Shown one piece after another: positions 1-7,843 of a DNA stretch of 64,000 nt. Each line of letters opens with the position of its first letter. Positions within the stretch are counted from its first letter, which is position 1. A program made the translations under genes and the position numbers. Under the pieces are notes generated by a model. The model was not told the origin of the DNA. It was given only the letters and a program-made list of their open reading frames with translations, and did no database searches. Source of the DNA: Variovorax boronicumulans (GTDB lineage: Bacteria > Pseudomonadota > Gammaproteobacteria > Burkholderiales > Burkholderiaceae_C); contig NZ_VEDO01000004.1 in assembly GCF_007677875.1 (NCBI RefSeq), positions 310,001 to 374,000 on the forward strand, in the 5' to 3' direction.

Positions 1-918
1 GCGCAGATCGACGGCCGGCACCTTGACGACGAGTTGGCCGCCGGTCTGCGGATCCAGCGCCAGGAACACCTGGCTGCGCGCGCTTGCATGGAGTTCACGC
101 ACCAGTGTCCAGCCCTCGAAGACCATGCGTGGCGCCAGCGGCGGCGGCAGCCGCAGCTGGGCGCGTTGGTCCTGCCAGGGCTGGACCTCGTGCGGCGGCA
201 GCGCGTCGATGCGCAGCAGTTGCACCGTGGCGTCGTCGGTGCTGCCGCGTTCGCGCGCCACCTGCGCGAGCACGCGCGCCGCCCCGTCGAAGTCATGCGG
301 CCAGCAGGCCAGCGCGGTGTGCACGCTGGCCGCATCCAGCCGCGCGTAGGCGCCGTCGCTGGCCAGCAGGTAGAGCGCCCCCGCTTCGGCCTCCAGGCAG
401 CGGTGGTCGATCTCGACATGCGGAGCGGCGCCCAGCGCCCGGCCCAGGTAGGACTGCCCGGCGCCCAGGTGCACGCGGTGGTCTTCGGTGAGCTGCTCCA
501 GCGCCTGCGCGTGGACGCGGTAGATGCGCGTGTCGCCCACGTGCAGCAGGTGGACTTCGCGGCCCTTGAGCACCAGGGCGCTGAAGGTGCAACAGTGGCC
601 GCGGTCCTTGTCGAAGCGGGCATCGCCGCGCTGGTTCTGCGCATGCAGCCAGGCGTTGGTGGCGCCCAGCACGCGCTGCGCGGCGCGGCGAACGGACCAG
701 GCCTCGGAGGTGGCGTAGTAGTCGTCGAGGAAGCCGCGCACGGCCGCGGCGCTGGCGATGTGGCTCACGGGGCTCGAGCCGATGCCGTCGGCCAGCGCGA
801 CGGCGATGCCCTTGAGCTGCAGCGCCGATCCCGTGGGCACGACGGCGCCGTGGAAGTCCTGGTTCAGCCCCTTGCCGCCCGCCAGCGAATGCTGGCCGAG
901 CGTGACTTCAAGCCGCAC
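1..918 (-). CDS. Fused PP2C-type protein phosphatase / Ser-Thr protein kinase (3' end cut by window edge)
   Basis: Read on the minus strand from a GTG at 918, the frame is open to base 1 (306 residues visible). The first ~245 residues form a PP2C phosphatase domain: LADGIGSS (metal-binding DG), VGDTRIYR, LLASDGAYARL and the late GSTDDATVQLL with paired aspartates. The segment WTLVRELHASARSQVFLAL, followed by a lysine in QLVVKVPAVD, resembles the N-lobe of a protein kinase, so the family is the bifunctional kinase/phosphatase; the kinase lobe lies mostly off-window. The GTG overlaps the 3' end of nirC by 11 bases, so it is translated with the nitrite operon and probably signals nitrogen status. 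That role is inferred from context only. The start is chosen for the overlap and because the domain begins within about 15 residues of it. Confidence 0.85.
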   Translation of the reverse strand, partial: MRLEVTLGQHSLAGGKGLNQDFHGAVVPTGSALQLKGIAVALADGIGSSPVSHIASAAAVRGFLDDYYATSEAWSVRRAAQRVLGATNAWLHAQNQRGDARFDKDRGHCCTFSALVLKGREVHLLHVGDTRIYRVHAQALEQLTEDHRVHLGAGQSYLGRALGAAPHVEIDHRCLEAEAGALYLLASDGAYARLDAASVHTALACWPHDFDGAARVLAQVARERGSTDDATVQLLRIDALPPHEVQPWQDQRAQLRLPPPLAPRMVFEGWTLVRELHASARSQVFLALDPQTGGQLVVKVPAVDLR

Positions 919-1720
919 GGCGCTTGGCCGCCGTCTTGTAGTGGGTGGAGTACAGCGTCGCGCCCACGAAGGTCAGGCCGCCCACGAGGTTGCCCAGCAC
1001 GGTGGGGATTTCGTTCCAGACGATGTAGTCCATCAGCGTGAAGTTGCCGCCCAGCATCAGACCGGTGGGGAACAGGAACATGTTGACGATGCTGTGCTCG
1101 AAGCCCATGTAGAAGAACACCATGATGGGCATCCACATGCCGATGGCCTTGCCCGAGACGTTGGTCGACATCATGGCCGCCACCACGCCGGTGGACACCA
1201 TCCAGTTGCACATCACGGCGCGCACGAATAGCGTGAGCATGCCGGCTGCGCCGTGCGCAGAGTAGCCCACCGTGCGGCCCTCGCCGATGTGACCCAGCTT
1301 CTCGCCGATGGCGTTGGGCGCCTCGGAAAAGCCGAAGGTGAAGATGATGGCCATGAACACGGCCACCGTCAGCGCACCCGCGAAGTTGCCGCAGAACACC
1401 AACCCCCAGTTGCGCAGCACGCCGCGCCAGGTGGCGCCGGGCCGTTTGTCGAGCACCGCGAGCGGCGTCAGTGTGAACACGCCGGTCAGCAGATCGAAAC
1501 CCAGCAGGTACAGCATGATGAAGCCGACCGGGAACAGCACGGCGCCCAGCAGCGGGTTGCCGGTGTTGACCGTGACGCTGACCGCGAAGGCGGCCGCCAG
1601 CGAGAGGATGGCGCCGGCCATGTAGGACCGGATCAGCGTGTCGCGCGTGGACATCAAGAGCTTGGATTCACCGGCATCGACCATCTTGGTCACGAATTCG
1701 GTGGGAGCGAGGTAGGCCAT
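908..1720 (-). CDS. nirC: Formate/nitrite transporter family protein (nitrite channel)
   Basis: 270 residues, a normal length for the FNT family of pentameric anion channels. Six hydrophobic segments are evident, with family-type stretches such as GNFAGALTVAVF and the conserved NWMVSTG and FEHSIVNMF segments (the FNT selectivity histidine lies in FEHS). It follows nirD by 28 bases and overlaps the downstream phosphatase/kinase, so it is part of the nirBD operon. In this setting it most likely moves nitrite across the inner membrane for assimilation rather than formate. The ATG at 1720 directly precedes the first conserved stretch. Confidence 0.9.
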   Translation of the reverse strand: MAYLAPTEFVTKMVDAGESKLLMSTRDTLIRSYMAGAILSLAAAFAVSVTVNTGNPLLGAVLFPVGFIMLYLLGFDLLTGVFTLTPLAVLDKRPGATWRGVLRNWGLVFCGNFAGALTVAVFMAIIFTFGFSEAPNAIGEKLGHIGEGRTVGYSAHGAAGMLTLFVRAVMCNWMVSTGVVAAMMSTNVSGKAIGMWMPIMVFFYMGFEHSIVNMFLFPTGLMLGGNFTLMDYIVWNEIPTVLGNLVGGLTFVGATLYSTHYKTAAKRRAA

Positions 1721-1748
1721 GTGGGTCTCTGTGGAAAAGAAGAGGGGG

Positions 1749-2087
1749 TCAGTTCAAGGCGACCAGAACGCGGCCGTCTTCGACGCGCACGGCATGCACG
1801 GCGACCGAATGCTCGGGCGCTTCGAGGCACTCGCCCGTGGCGAGGTCGAAGTGGTTCTTGTAGAGCGGCGATGCGACGACGGTGCGCTCGCCCAGGCTGC
1901 CGATGAGTCCGCGCGCGAGCACGCTGGCGCCGGACTTGGGGTCGATGTTGTCGATGGCGTGGACGCGGTCGTCGCCGAGCCGGAACACGGCCACATGGTG
2001 GCCGTTGACGAGGGCGCAGACGCCGGTGTGGGGCACGATGGCGTCCAGCGTGCAGACGGGGGTCCAGGTGTGGGTCTTGGCAAGCAT
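1749..2087 (-). CDS. nirD: Nitrite reductase (NADH) small subunit
   Basis: 112 residues with a Rieske-like fold. It has the small-subunit features WTPVC, ALVNGHHVAVFR, AIDNIDPKSGASVLARG and SPLYKNHFDLATGECLE. As in assimilatory NirD, the Rieske cysteine/histidine ligands are largely absent, so it should not bind an Fe-S cluster. It starts 14 bases after nirB and pairs with NirB to reduce nitrite to ammonium in the cytoplasm. Confidence 0.93.
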   Translation of the reverse strand: MLAKTHTWTPVCTLDAIVPHTGVCALVNGHHVAVFRLGDDRVHAIDNIDPKSGASVLARGLIGSLGERTVVASPLYKNHFDLATGECLEAPEHSVAVHAVRVEDGRVLVALN

Positions 2088-2101
2088 GGTGGGACTCCGG
2101 G

Positions 2102-4618
2102 TCAGGCTGCTGCGGTGTCGCGTTCGTCCAGGCGGGCGGGGCGGATCTGGCCGCGCTCTTTCACGAAGACGATGCGCTGGTCGGGCTGGTCGCTGTTGAC
2201 GAAGCTCTTGAAGCGCGCGCGCACGGCCGGGTCGGTCACGGCGGTCTTCCACTCGCACTGGTAGGTGTCGACCACGTGCTGCATCTGGGCCTCGAGCTCG
2301 GCCGCGATGCCCAGCGAATCCTCGATCAGCACCTGCTTCAAGTAGTCCAGACCGCCCTCCAGGCCCTCGCGCCAGGTGCTGGTGCGCTGCAGACGGTCGG
2401 CCGTGCGCACGTAGAACATCAGGAAGCGGTCGATCAGCGCGATCAGCGCTTCCTTGCTGAGGTCGCTGGCGATCAGTTCGGCATGGCGCGGCTTCATGCC
2501 GCCGTTGCCACAGACGTAGAGGTTCCAGCCCTTGTCGGTGGCGATCACGCCCACGTCCTTGCCCTGGGCCTCGGCGCATTCGCGCGTGCAGCCCGAGACG
2601 CCGAACTTGATCTTGTGCGGCGCGCGCAAGCCCTTGTAGCGGTTCTCCAGCAGCACGGCCAGGCCCACGGAGTCGTCCACGCCGTAGCGGCACCAGGTGG
2701 AGCCCACGCAGCTCTTCACGGTGCGCAGCGACTTGCCGTAGGCATGGCCGCTCTCGAAGCCGGCGGCGATCAGCTCTTCCCAGATCAGCGGCAGCTGCTC
2801 GAGCCGGGCGCCGAACATGTCCACGCGCGCGCCGCCCGTGACCTTGGTGTAGAGGCCGTACTTCTTGGCCACCTGGCCCACGGCGATCAGGCCGTCGGGC
2901 GTGACCTCGCCGCCCGGCATGCGCGGCACCACGGAGTAGGTACCGTCCTTCTGGATGTTGCCCAGGAAGTAGTCGTTGCTGTCCTGCAGCTTGGCCAGCT
3001 GCGGCTTGAGCACAAACTCGTTCCAGATAGAGGCCAGCACGCTGGCGGCCACGGGCTTGCAGATGTCGCAGCCCAGGCCCTTGCCATGCCTGGCCAGCAG
3101 TTCGTCGAAGGTCTTGATGTTGCCCACGCGCACCAGGTGGTAGATCTCCTGGCGCGAATAAGCGAAGTGCTCGCAGACATGGTTGTTGACGGCCATGCCG
3201 CGGCGTGCCATCTCGAACTTCATGACCTGGGTGACCAGCGGGACGCAGCCGCCGCAGGTGGCGCCAGCCTTGGTGCAGGCTTTCAGATCGCCGATGGTGC
3301 ACGCGCCTTCGCCCACGGCCGCGCAGATCTGGCCCTTGCTCACGCTGTTGCACGAGCAGATCTGCGCCGTGTCGGGCAGGGCGTCCACGCCCAGGCCGGG
3401 CTTGGCCTTGCCGTCGGAGGAGGGCAGGATCATGAATTCGGGATCGTCGGGCAGCGCCAGGCCGTTGAGCGCGGTTTGCAGCAGCGTGCCGTACTCGTCG
3501 GCGTTGCCCACGAGCACGGCGCCCAGCAGCTTCTTGCCATCCTCGCTGACCACGATCTTCTTGTAGATCTGCTTGCGCTCGTCGACGAATTGGTAGTTGC
3601 GGCAGCCGGGCGTCTTGCCTTGCGCGTCGCCGATGCTGGCCACGTCCACACCCATGAGCTTGAGCTTGGTGCTCATGTCCGCGCCGGTGAATTCGGCGGT
3701 GGCATCGCCCGCGATGTGGCGCGCCGCCACGCGCGCCATGTCGTAGCCCGGCGCGACCAGGCCGAACACTTGGTCGTTCCACGACGCGCATTCGCCGATG
3801 GCGTAGACGTCGTGGTCGCTGGTGCGGCAGTGGTTGTCGATGACCACACCGCCGCGCGGGCCGATGGCCAGCACGCACTGGCGCGCCAGCTCGTCGCGCG
3901 GGCGGATGCCGGCGGAGAACACGACCATGTCGGTCTCCAGGTGCGTGCCGTCGGCGAACACCAGACGGTGGCGCGCCGTGGCGCCGTCCGTGATCTCCGT
4001 CGTGTTGCGGCCGGTGTGCACCCGCACGCCGAGCGCCTCGATCTTGGTGCGCAGCGTGCGGCCGCCGCCTTCGTCCACCTGCACGGTCATGAGCCGCGGG
4101 GCGAACTCGACCACGTGGGTCGACAAGCCCATGTCGCGCAGCGCCTTGGCGCATTCCAGGCCCAGCAGGCCCCCGCCGACCACAACGCCACTCTGGCTCC
4201 TGGCGCCGGAGGCCTGCATGGCCTGCAGGTCCTCGATGGTGCGGTAGACGTGGCAATGGGCGCGGTCGCGGCCCGGCACACCGGGCACGAAGGGGTTGGA
4301 GCCGGTGGCCAGCACCAGCTTGTCGTAGGGAATGATTTCGCCGTCCGCCGTGGTGACGGTCTTGTTGCGGCGCTCGACGGCCGCGGCGCGCGCGGCCAGG
4401 CGCAGCTTGAAGCCGCTCTTCTCGAAGAAGCCGGGCGCCACCAGCGAGAGTTGGTCGGCCGTCTTGCCGCTGAAGAACTCCGAAAGATGCACGCGGTCGT
4501 AGGCCGCGCGCGGCTCTTCGCAGAGCACGGTGACGTCCAGGTAGGGCAGCCCGCTCTCGGCCAGGCTTTCGAGGAATTTGTGGCCCACCATGCCGTGGCC
4601 GACGACGACGATCTTCAT
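2102..4618 (-). CDS. nirB: Nitrite reductase (NADH) large subunit
   Basis: 838 residues, full length. Order: FAD-binding N-terminus (VVVGHGMVGHKF, residues 4-15); NAD-binding domain with VVVGGGLLGLE near 145; BFD-type [2Fe-2S] domain with C421/C423 and C455/C458; ferredoxin-like half-domain; and the sirohaem/[4Fe-4S] site C637-x5-C643 with C677-x3-C681. It reduces nitrite to ammonium with NADH. The start at 4618 is preferred because MKIVVVGHGM is the true FAD motif and an AGGAG lies just upstream; the frame is open for 35 more codons without domain homology. It heads an operon with nirD, nirC and the phosphatase/kinase, and a sigma-54-type promoter lies about 225 bases upstream. Confidence 0.96.
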   Translation of the reverse strand: MKIVVVGHGMVGHKFLESLAESGLPYLDVTVLCEEPRAAYDRVHLSEFFSGKTADQLSLVAPGFFEKSGFKLRLAARAAAVERRNKTVTTADGEIIPYDKLVLATGSNPFVPGVPGRDRAHCHVYRTIEDLQAMQASGARSQSGVVVGGGLLGLECAKALRDMGLSTHVVEFAPRLMTVQVDEGGGRTLRTKIEALGVRVHTGRNTTEITDGATARHRLVFADGTHLETDMVVFSAGIRPRDELARQCVLAIGPRGGVVIDNHCRTSDHDVYAIGECASWNDQVFGLVAPGYDMARVAARHIAGDATAEFTGADMSTKLKLMGVDVASIGDAQGKTPGCRNYQFVDERKQIYKKIVVSEDGKKLLGAVLVGNADEYGTLLQTALNGLALPDDPEFMILPSSDGKAKPGLGVDALPDTAQICSCNSVSKGQICAAVGEGACTIGDLKACTKAGATCGGCVPLVTQVMKFEMARRGMAVNNHVCEHFAYSRQEIYHLVRVGNIKTFDELLARHGKGLGCDICKPVAASVLASIWNEFVLKPQLAKLQDSNDYFLGNIQKDGTYSVVPRMPGGEVTPDGLIAVGQVAKKYGLYTKVTGGARVDMFGARLEQLPLIWEELIAAGFESGHAYGKSLRTVKSCVGSTWCRYGVDDSVGLAVLLENRYKGLRAPHKIKFGVSGCTRECAEAQGKDVGVIATDKGWNLYVCGNGGMKPRHAELIASDLSKEALIALIDRFLMFYVRTADRLQRTSTWREGLEGGLDYLKQVLIEDSLGIAAELEAQMQHVVDTYQCEWKTAVTDPAVRARFKSFVNSDQPDQRIVFVKERGQIRPARLDERDTAAA

Positions 4619-4729
4619 GCGCTTGCGCTCCTGCTGCTGTGGGCTGGCCGCTGCGCAGCAAGCGCTGGGGCCGACCCTGGCGGGTGGCGCTCGCGCGCTC
4701 CGCCGGTTGGGTTGGAACACCACCTGCGT

Positions 4730-4779
4730 GCGGTCCTGTCGGACCGCCAGCAGGCAGAGGTTCCGCCACCGTTGGCGGA
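4730..4779 (-). promoter_or_regulatory. Two stacked hairpins in the nirB leader
   Basis: On the minus strand the leader RNA would form a first hairpin (4779-4762, TCCGCCA/TGGCGGA) and, 14 bases on, a second (4747-4730, GCGGTCC/GGACCGC). Opening the last A-T pair of the first gives a hexaloop AACGGT, with A at position 1 and G at position 4 as in ANTAR-protein targets. The second loop does not fit that rule. Nitrate-assimilation leaders elsewhere use two-hairpin ANTAR targets (NasR/NasT), so attenuation is possible, but I see no clear U-tract terminator and no ANTAR gene here. Confidence 0.4.
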
Positions 4780-4796
4780 GAGTCGGGCGGAAGTGG

Positions 4797-4840
4797 AACC
4801 GCCCCGTCAGCCGGCTACGGCGCCGGCTGACGGGGCGGTT
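4797..4840. repeat. 19-bp perfect inverted repeat with 6-base centre
   Basis: Arms 4797-4815 and 4822-4840 are perfectly complementary, separated by TACGGC. The repeat lies immediately downstream of the sigma-54 element and spans the predicted transcription start of nirB. There is no T-run on either side, so it is a poor intrinsic terminator. It could be an operator or a structure formed in read-through RNA from upstream. Confidence 0.6.
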
Positions 4841-4843
4841 GTT

Positions 4844-4858
4844 GCAAGTGATGTGCCA
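4844..4858 (-). promoter_or_regulatory. Sigma-54 promoter of the nirBDC operon
   Basis: Minus-strand TGGCACATCACTTGC matches the -24/-12 consensus (TGGCAC-N5-TTGC) at every conserved base. Transcription should start near 4832. A TGGTGCA half-site of the NtrC type lies at 4930-4936, about 75 bases upstream, a plausible activator position. Nitrogen control through RpoN/NtrC is inferred. Confidence 0.7.
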
Positions 4859-4942
4859 ATCGAATCGCCCCTGACGGGTGCAATGGAATCAATGGCTTGC
4901 GTGTGCCGGCCGAGCGGAGCCGGCAAGCGTGGTGCACGCGAG

Positions 4943-4987
4943 GCCCCAAATTGGGGCATCCCCAGGCCGGCATGGGCCAGCCTGGGG
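4943..4987 (-). terminator. Tandem hairpins after the SYLF lipoprotein gene
   Basis: Reading the minus strand after the stop at 4995: CCCCAGGC/GCCTGGGG arms (4987-4980, 4967-4960), then the dyad GCCCCAA-A-TTGGGGC (4957-4943). Both are GC-rich and close to the stop. Neither is followed by a T-run, so termination is likely but not certain. Confidence 0.45.
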
Positions 4988-4994
4988 CAATGCA

Positions 4995-5588
4995 TCACGG
5001 CGTGACAGGACTGATCTTGGCGCCCTGCAGCGCGACGCCGGCTTCCAGGCCGGCATTGGTCAGCACGTAGCCGACCACGGGCTGGCGGATGGTGTTGCTG
5101 TCGACCTGGCCGTTGGCGCCGACGGTGGCCAGGGCCACGGTGGCGTCGGCGCCCACGGTCCAGCCCTTGCTGGCGCGGAACTTCTCGAGCGCATCGCGCG
5201 TGCTGAACACGTAGATCACGGCGCGCGACTGGGCGCCGGCCTGCCAGCCGACCGAACCGGCCGTGGTGCTGTAGTAACCCACGGTGCGGTTGCCTTCGCG
5301 CAGCGCGCCGCGGCCGTACTCGGCACCCAGGCCCAGGCTGGCGCTGATCACGGACGGGAACACCAGCGTGCCGGCCGAGCGCGCCACCAGTTCGCGCGAG
5401 CCGGGGACGGTGTTGTAGAGCTTGGACAGCGCCGCATCCACATCGGCGTCGATGGCGTGGCGTGCCGAGGCCGGGGCGCTGGCCGTGCCGGGTTTGGTGG
5501 TCGTGCAGCCGACAAAGGCGAGGCTGCAGGCGCCCAGCAGGGCGGTGGCGGCGAGGGTGCGAAAGCGGTTGTTGTGCATGTTGTGCAT
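4995..5588 (-). CDS. SYLF/YSC84-domain lipoprotein
   Basis: 197 residues. A lipoprotein signal (RTLAATALLGACSLAFVGC, lipobox FVGC with the cysteine near residue 28) is followed by a SYLF (YSC84) lipid-binding domain, with KLYNTVPGSRELVARSAGTL and the GVGLG-like SASLGLGAEYG and TAGSVGWQAGAQS stretches. The family binds membrane lipids; its bacterial role is poorly known. The start at 5588 is chosen over an in-frame ATG at 5612 because AAGGA lies just upstream of it and the signal peptide begins there. It stands alone, with the nir promoter downstream. Confidence 0.85.
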   Translation of the reverse strand: MHNMHNNRFRTLAATALLGACSLAFVGCTTTKPGTASAPASARHAIDADVDAALSKLYNTVPGSRELVARSAGTLVFPSVISASLGLGAEYGRGALREGNRTVGYYSTTAGSVGWQAGAQSRAVIYVFSTRDALEKFRASKGWTVGADATVALATVGANGQVDSNTIRQPVVGYVLTNAGLEAGVALQGAKISPVTP

Positions 5589-5831
5589 GTCGGTTCCTTG
5601 GGGTAGCTCCATCAGGCCCGAAAGGGCGAGGGCAATGCTAGGCCGACCGCCGCCCGCCGGGGCTCGGGTCGCGGCAAAGGCCTACAGCCCGCAGCACGCG
5701 CAAACCCCCAGGAAAACCCTGTCGAAAGGCCGGGCAACTGTATGGGTTTTGGTCATTTCCGGTGTCTTTTTTTCAGGCGAACGACGCCTCCAAAATTCCA
5801 TAGCCAATTGATTTATAACAATGATCGAGGG

Positions 5832-5847
5832 TGGCACGTGCTGTGCA
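5832..5847 (+). promoter_or_regulatory. Sigma-54-like promoter of the ABC transporter operon
   Basis: TGGCACGTGCTGTGCA: the -24 element TGGCACG is perfect and the -12 GTGCA differs from TTGCA by one base, with correct spacing. The predicted start near 5858 would leave a ~23-base leader carrying the GGAG before the ATG at 5881. Confidence 0.6.
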
Positions 5848-5880
5848 ATTTCCAGGCATCAACCATTTGGAGACTACACC

Positions 5881-7077
5881 ATGATCCGTCGCCGTCTGGC
5901 ACGCTTCTCAGCCGCTTCCGCACTCGCGTTGTGCGCCATCGGGAGCTTCGCCCAGTCCAAGGACATCCGCATCGCCCATGTCTACGGCAAGACGGGCGCG
6001 CTGGAGGCCTACGGCAAGCAGACGCAGACCGGCTTCATGATGGGCCTGGACTACGCCACCGGCGGCACCATGGCCGTCAATGGCAGGAAGCTCGTGGTCA
6101 TCGAGAAGGACGACCAGGGCAAGCCCGACCTGGGCAAGTCGCTGCTGGCCACGGCCTACGCCGACGACAAGGCCGACCTGGCCGTGGGCACCACGGGATC
6201 GGGCGTGGCGCTGGCCATGCTGCCCGTGGCCGAGGAGTACAAGAAGGTGCTGATCGTCGAGCCCGCCGTGGCCGACTCGATCACGGGCGACAAGTGGAAC
6301 AAGTACATCTTCCGCACCGGCCGCAACTCCAGCCAGGACGCCATCAGCAATGCGGTGGCGCTGGACAAGGAGGGCACGACCATCGTCACGCTGGCGCAGG
6401 ACTGGGCCTTCGGCCGCGACGGCGTGAAGGCGTTCAAGGACGCCATCAAGAAGGCCAAGATCGGCCACGAGGAATACCTGCCGCCGACCACCACCGACTT
6501 CACGGCCGGCATCCAGCGCATCGTCGACCAGCTCAAGGACAAGCCGGGCCGCAAGGTGGTCTGGGTGGTCTGGGCCGGCGCCACCACGCCGTTCAACGCG
6601 CTGGCCGATGCCGACCTGCAAAAGCGCTTCGGCATCGAGGTCAGCACGGGCGGCAACATCCTCCCGGCCATGACGGCCTACAAGCGCTTCCCGGGCATGG
6701 AAGGCGCCACCTACTACTACTTCGGCCTGCCCAAGAACCCGGTCAACGAGGCCATGGTCGCGGCGCACTACAAGGAGTTCAAGACGCCGCCGGACTTCTT
6801 CACGGCCGGCGGCTTCTCGGCCGCGATGGCGGTGGTCACGGCGCTCAAGAAGACCGGCGGCGAGACCGCCACCAACAAGCTCATCGCCGCCATGGAAGGC
6901 ATGAGCTTCGAGACGCCCAAGGGCACCATGACCTTCCGCAAGGAAGACCACCAGGCCATGCAGAGCATGTACCACTTCCGCATCAAGCAGGACCCGGCCT
7001 TCGCCTGGGGCGTGCCGGAACTCGTGCGCGAGATCAAGCCTGAGGAAATGCAGGTTCCCGTCCGCAACAAGCGCTGA
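5881..7077 (+). CDS. ABC transporter substrate-binding protein, branched-chain amino acid (HAAT) type
   Basis: 398 residues with a cleavable signal peptide (MIRRRLARFSAASALALCAI, cleavage near SFAQS). The mature part is a Leu/Ile/Val-type periplasmic binding protein (DIRIAHVYGKTGALEAYG at the start, then TGSGVALAMLPVAEEYKKVLI and AQDWAFGRDG). The ATG at 5881 has GGAG at a good distance; the frame is open 20 codons upstream but without signal-peptide character. First gene of a seven-gene operon. Binding proteins of this class take amino acids, urea, amides or aromatic and organic acids, so the ligand is unknown. The hydrolases downstream suggest an ester or hydroxy-acid product. Confidence 0.9.
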   Translation: MIRRRLARFSAASALALCAIGSFAQSKDIRIAHVYGKTGALEAYGKQTQTGFMMGLDYATGGTMAVNGRKLVVIEKDDQGKPDLGKSLLATAYADDKADLAVGTTGSGVALAMLPVAEEYKKVLIVEPAVADSITGDKWNKYIFRTGRNSSQDAISNAVALDKEGTTIVTLAQDWAFGRDGVKAFKDAIKKAKIGHEEYLPPTTTDFTAGIQRIVDQLKDKPGRKVVWVVWAGATTPFNALADADLQKRFGIEVSTGGNILPAMTAYKRFPGMEGATYYYFGLPKNPVNEAMVAAHYKEFKTPPDFFTAGGFSAAMAVVTALKKTGGETATNKLIAAMEGMSFETPKGTMTFRKEDHQAMQSMYHFRIKQDPAFAWGVPELVREIKPEEMQVPVRNKR

Positions 7078-7084
7078 ACGCGGC

Positions 7085-7843
7085 GTGCTGGAAACCAGAG
7101 ACCTGACGGTCCGCTTCGGCGGGCACGTCGCGGTGAACGCCGTCAGCTGCCGCTTCGCGCCGGGCACGCTGACGGCCATCGTGGGCCCCAACGGCGCGGG
7201 CAAGACCACCTACTTCAACCTGGTCTCGGGCCAGCTCAGGGCCACGGCCGGCACGGTGTCGCTGAACGGCCGCGACCTGTCGAGCCTGCCGCCCTCGGCC
7301 CGCACGCGGGCCGGCCTGGGCCGGGCCTTCCAGCTCACCAACCTGTTCCCGAGTCTCACCGTGCTGGAGAACGTGCGCCTTGCAGTGCAGGCCACGCAGG
7401 AAGGGCCGCACCGGCGCGGCCTGAACCTGTGGAGCATCTGGAGCGACCACCGCGATCTGACGGCGCGGGCCGACGCCATCCTCGCCGAGGTGGCCCTCAA
7501 GGCACGCGCGCACGACACCGTGGCCAGCCTGCCGCACGGCGACCAGCGCAAGCTGGAAGTGGCCTTGCTGATGGCGCTGGAGCCGCAGGTCTTCATGTTC
7601 GACGAGCCCACGGCCGGCATGAACGCGGCCGAGGCACCCGTGATCCTGGACCTGGTCCGCAAGCTCAAGCGCGACCGCAGCAAGACCATCCTGCTTGTGG
7701 AGCACAAGATGGACGTGGTGCGCGAACTGGCCGACCGCATCATCGTGCTGGTGAACGGCCAACTCGTGGCCGACGGCGAGCCGGCCGAGGTGATCGCCTC
7801 GCCCATCGTGCAGCAAGCCTATCTGGGAGTGGCCAAGGCATGA
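7085..7843 (+). CDS. ABC transporter ATP-binding protein, LivG type
   Basis: 252 residues, GTG start at 7085 seven bases after the binding protein. Walker A GPNGAGKT, Q-loop RAFQLTN, signature LPHGDQRKLE, Walker B VFMFDEPTAGMN and switch VEHKMD are all intact. It overlaps the next ATPase by four bases. It powers import with LivF, LivH and LivM homologues. Confidence 0.93.
   Translation: MLETRDLTVRFGGHVAVNAVSCRFAPGTLTAIVGPNGAGKTTYFNLVSGQLRATAGTVSLNGRDLSSLPPSARTRAGLGRAFQLTNLFPSLTVLENVRLAVQATQEGPHRRGLNLWSIWSDHRDLTARADAILAEVALKARAHDTVASLPHGDQRKLEVALLMALEPQVFMFDEPTAGMNAAEAPVILDLVRKLKRDRSKTILLVEHKMDVVRELADRIIVLVNGQLVADGEPAEVIASPIVQQAYLGVAKA

Noticed and set aside
4943-4987. Hairpins as an attenuator of nirB
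   Set aside because: They lie upstream of the sigma-54 start and directly after the SYLF lipoprotein stop, so they fit termination of that gene better.
2276-5005. 909-codon open frame on the plus strand opposite nirB
   Set aside because: Antisense shadow of a clear, full-length nirB in GC-rich DNA; the product is repetitive in His/Ala/Arg with no domain.
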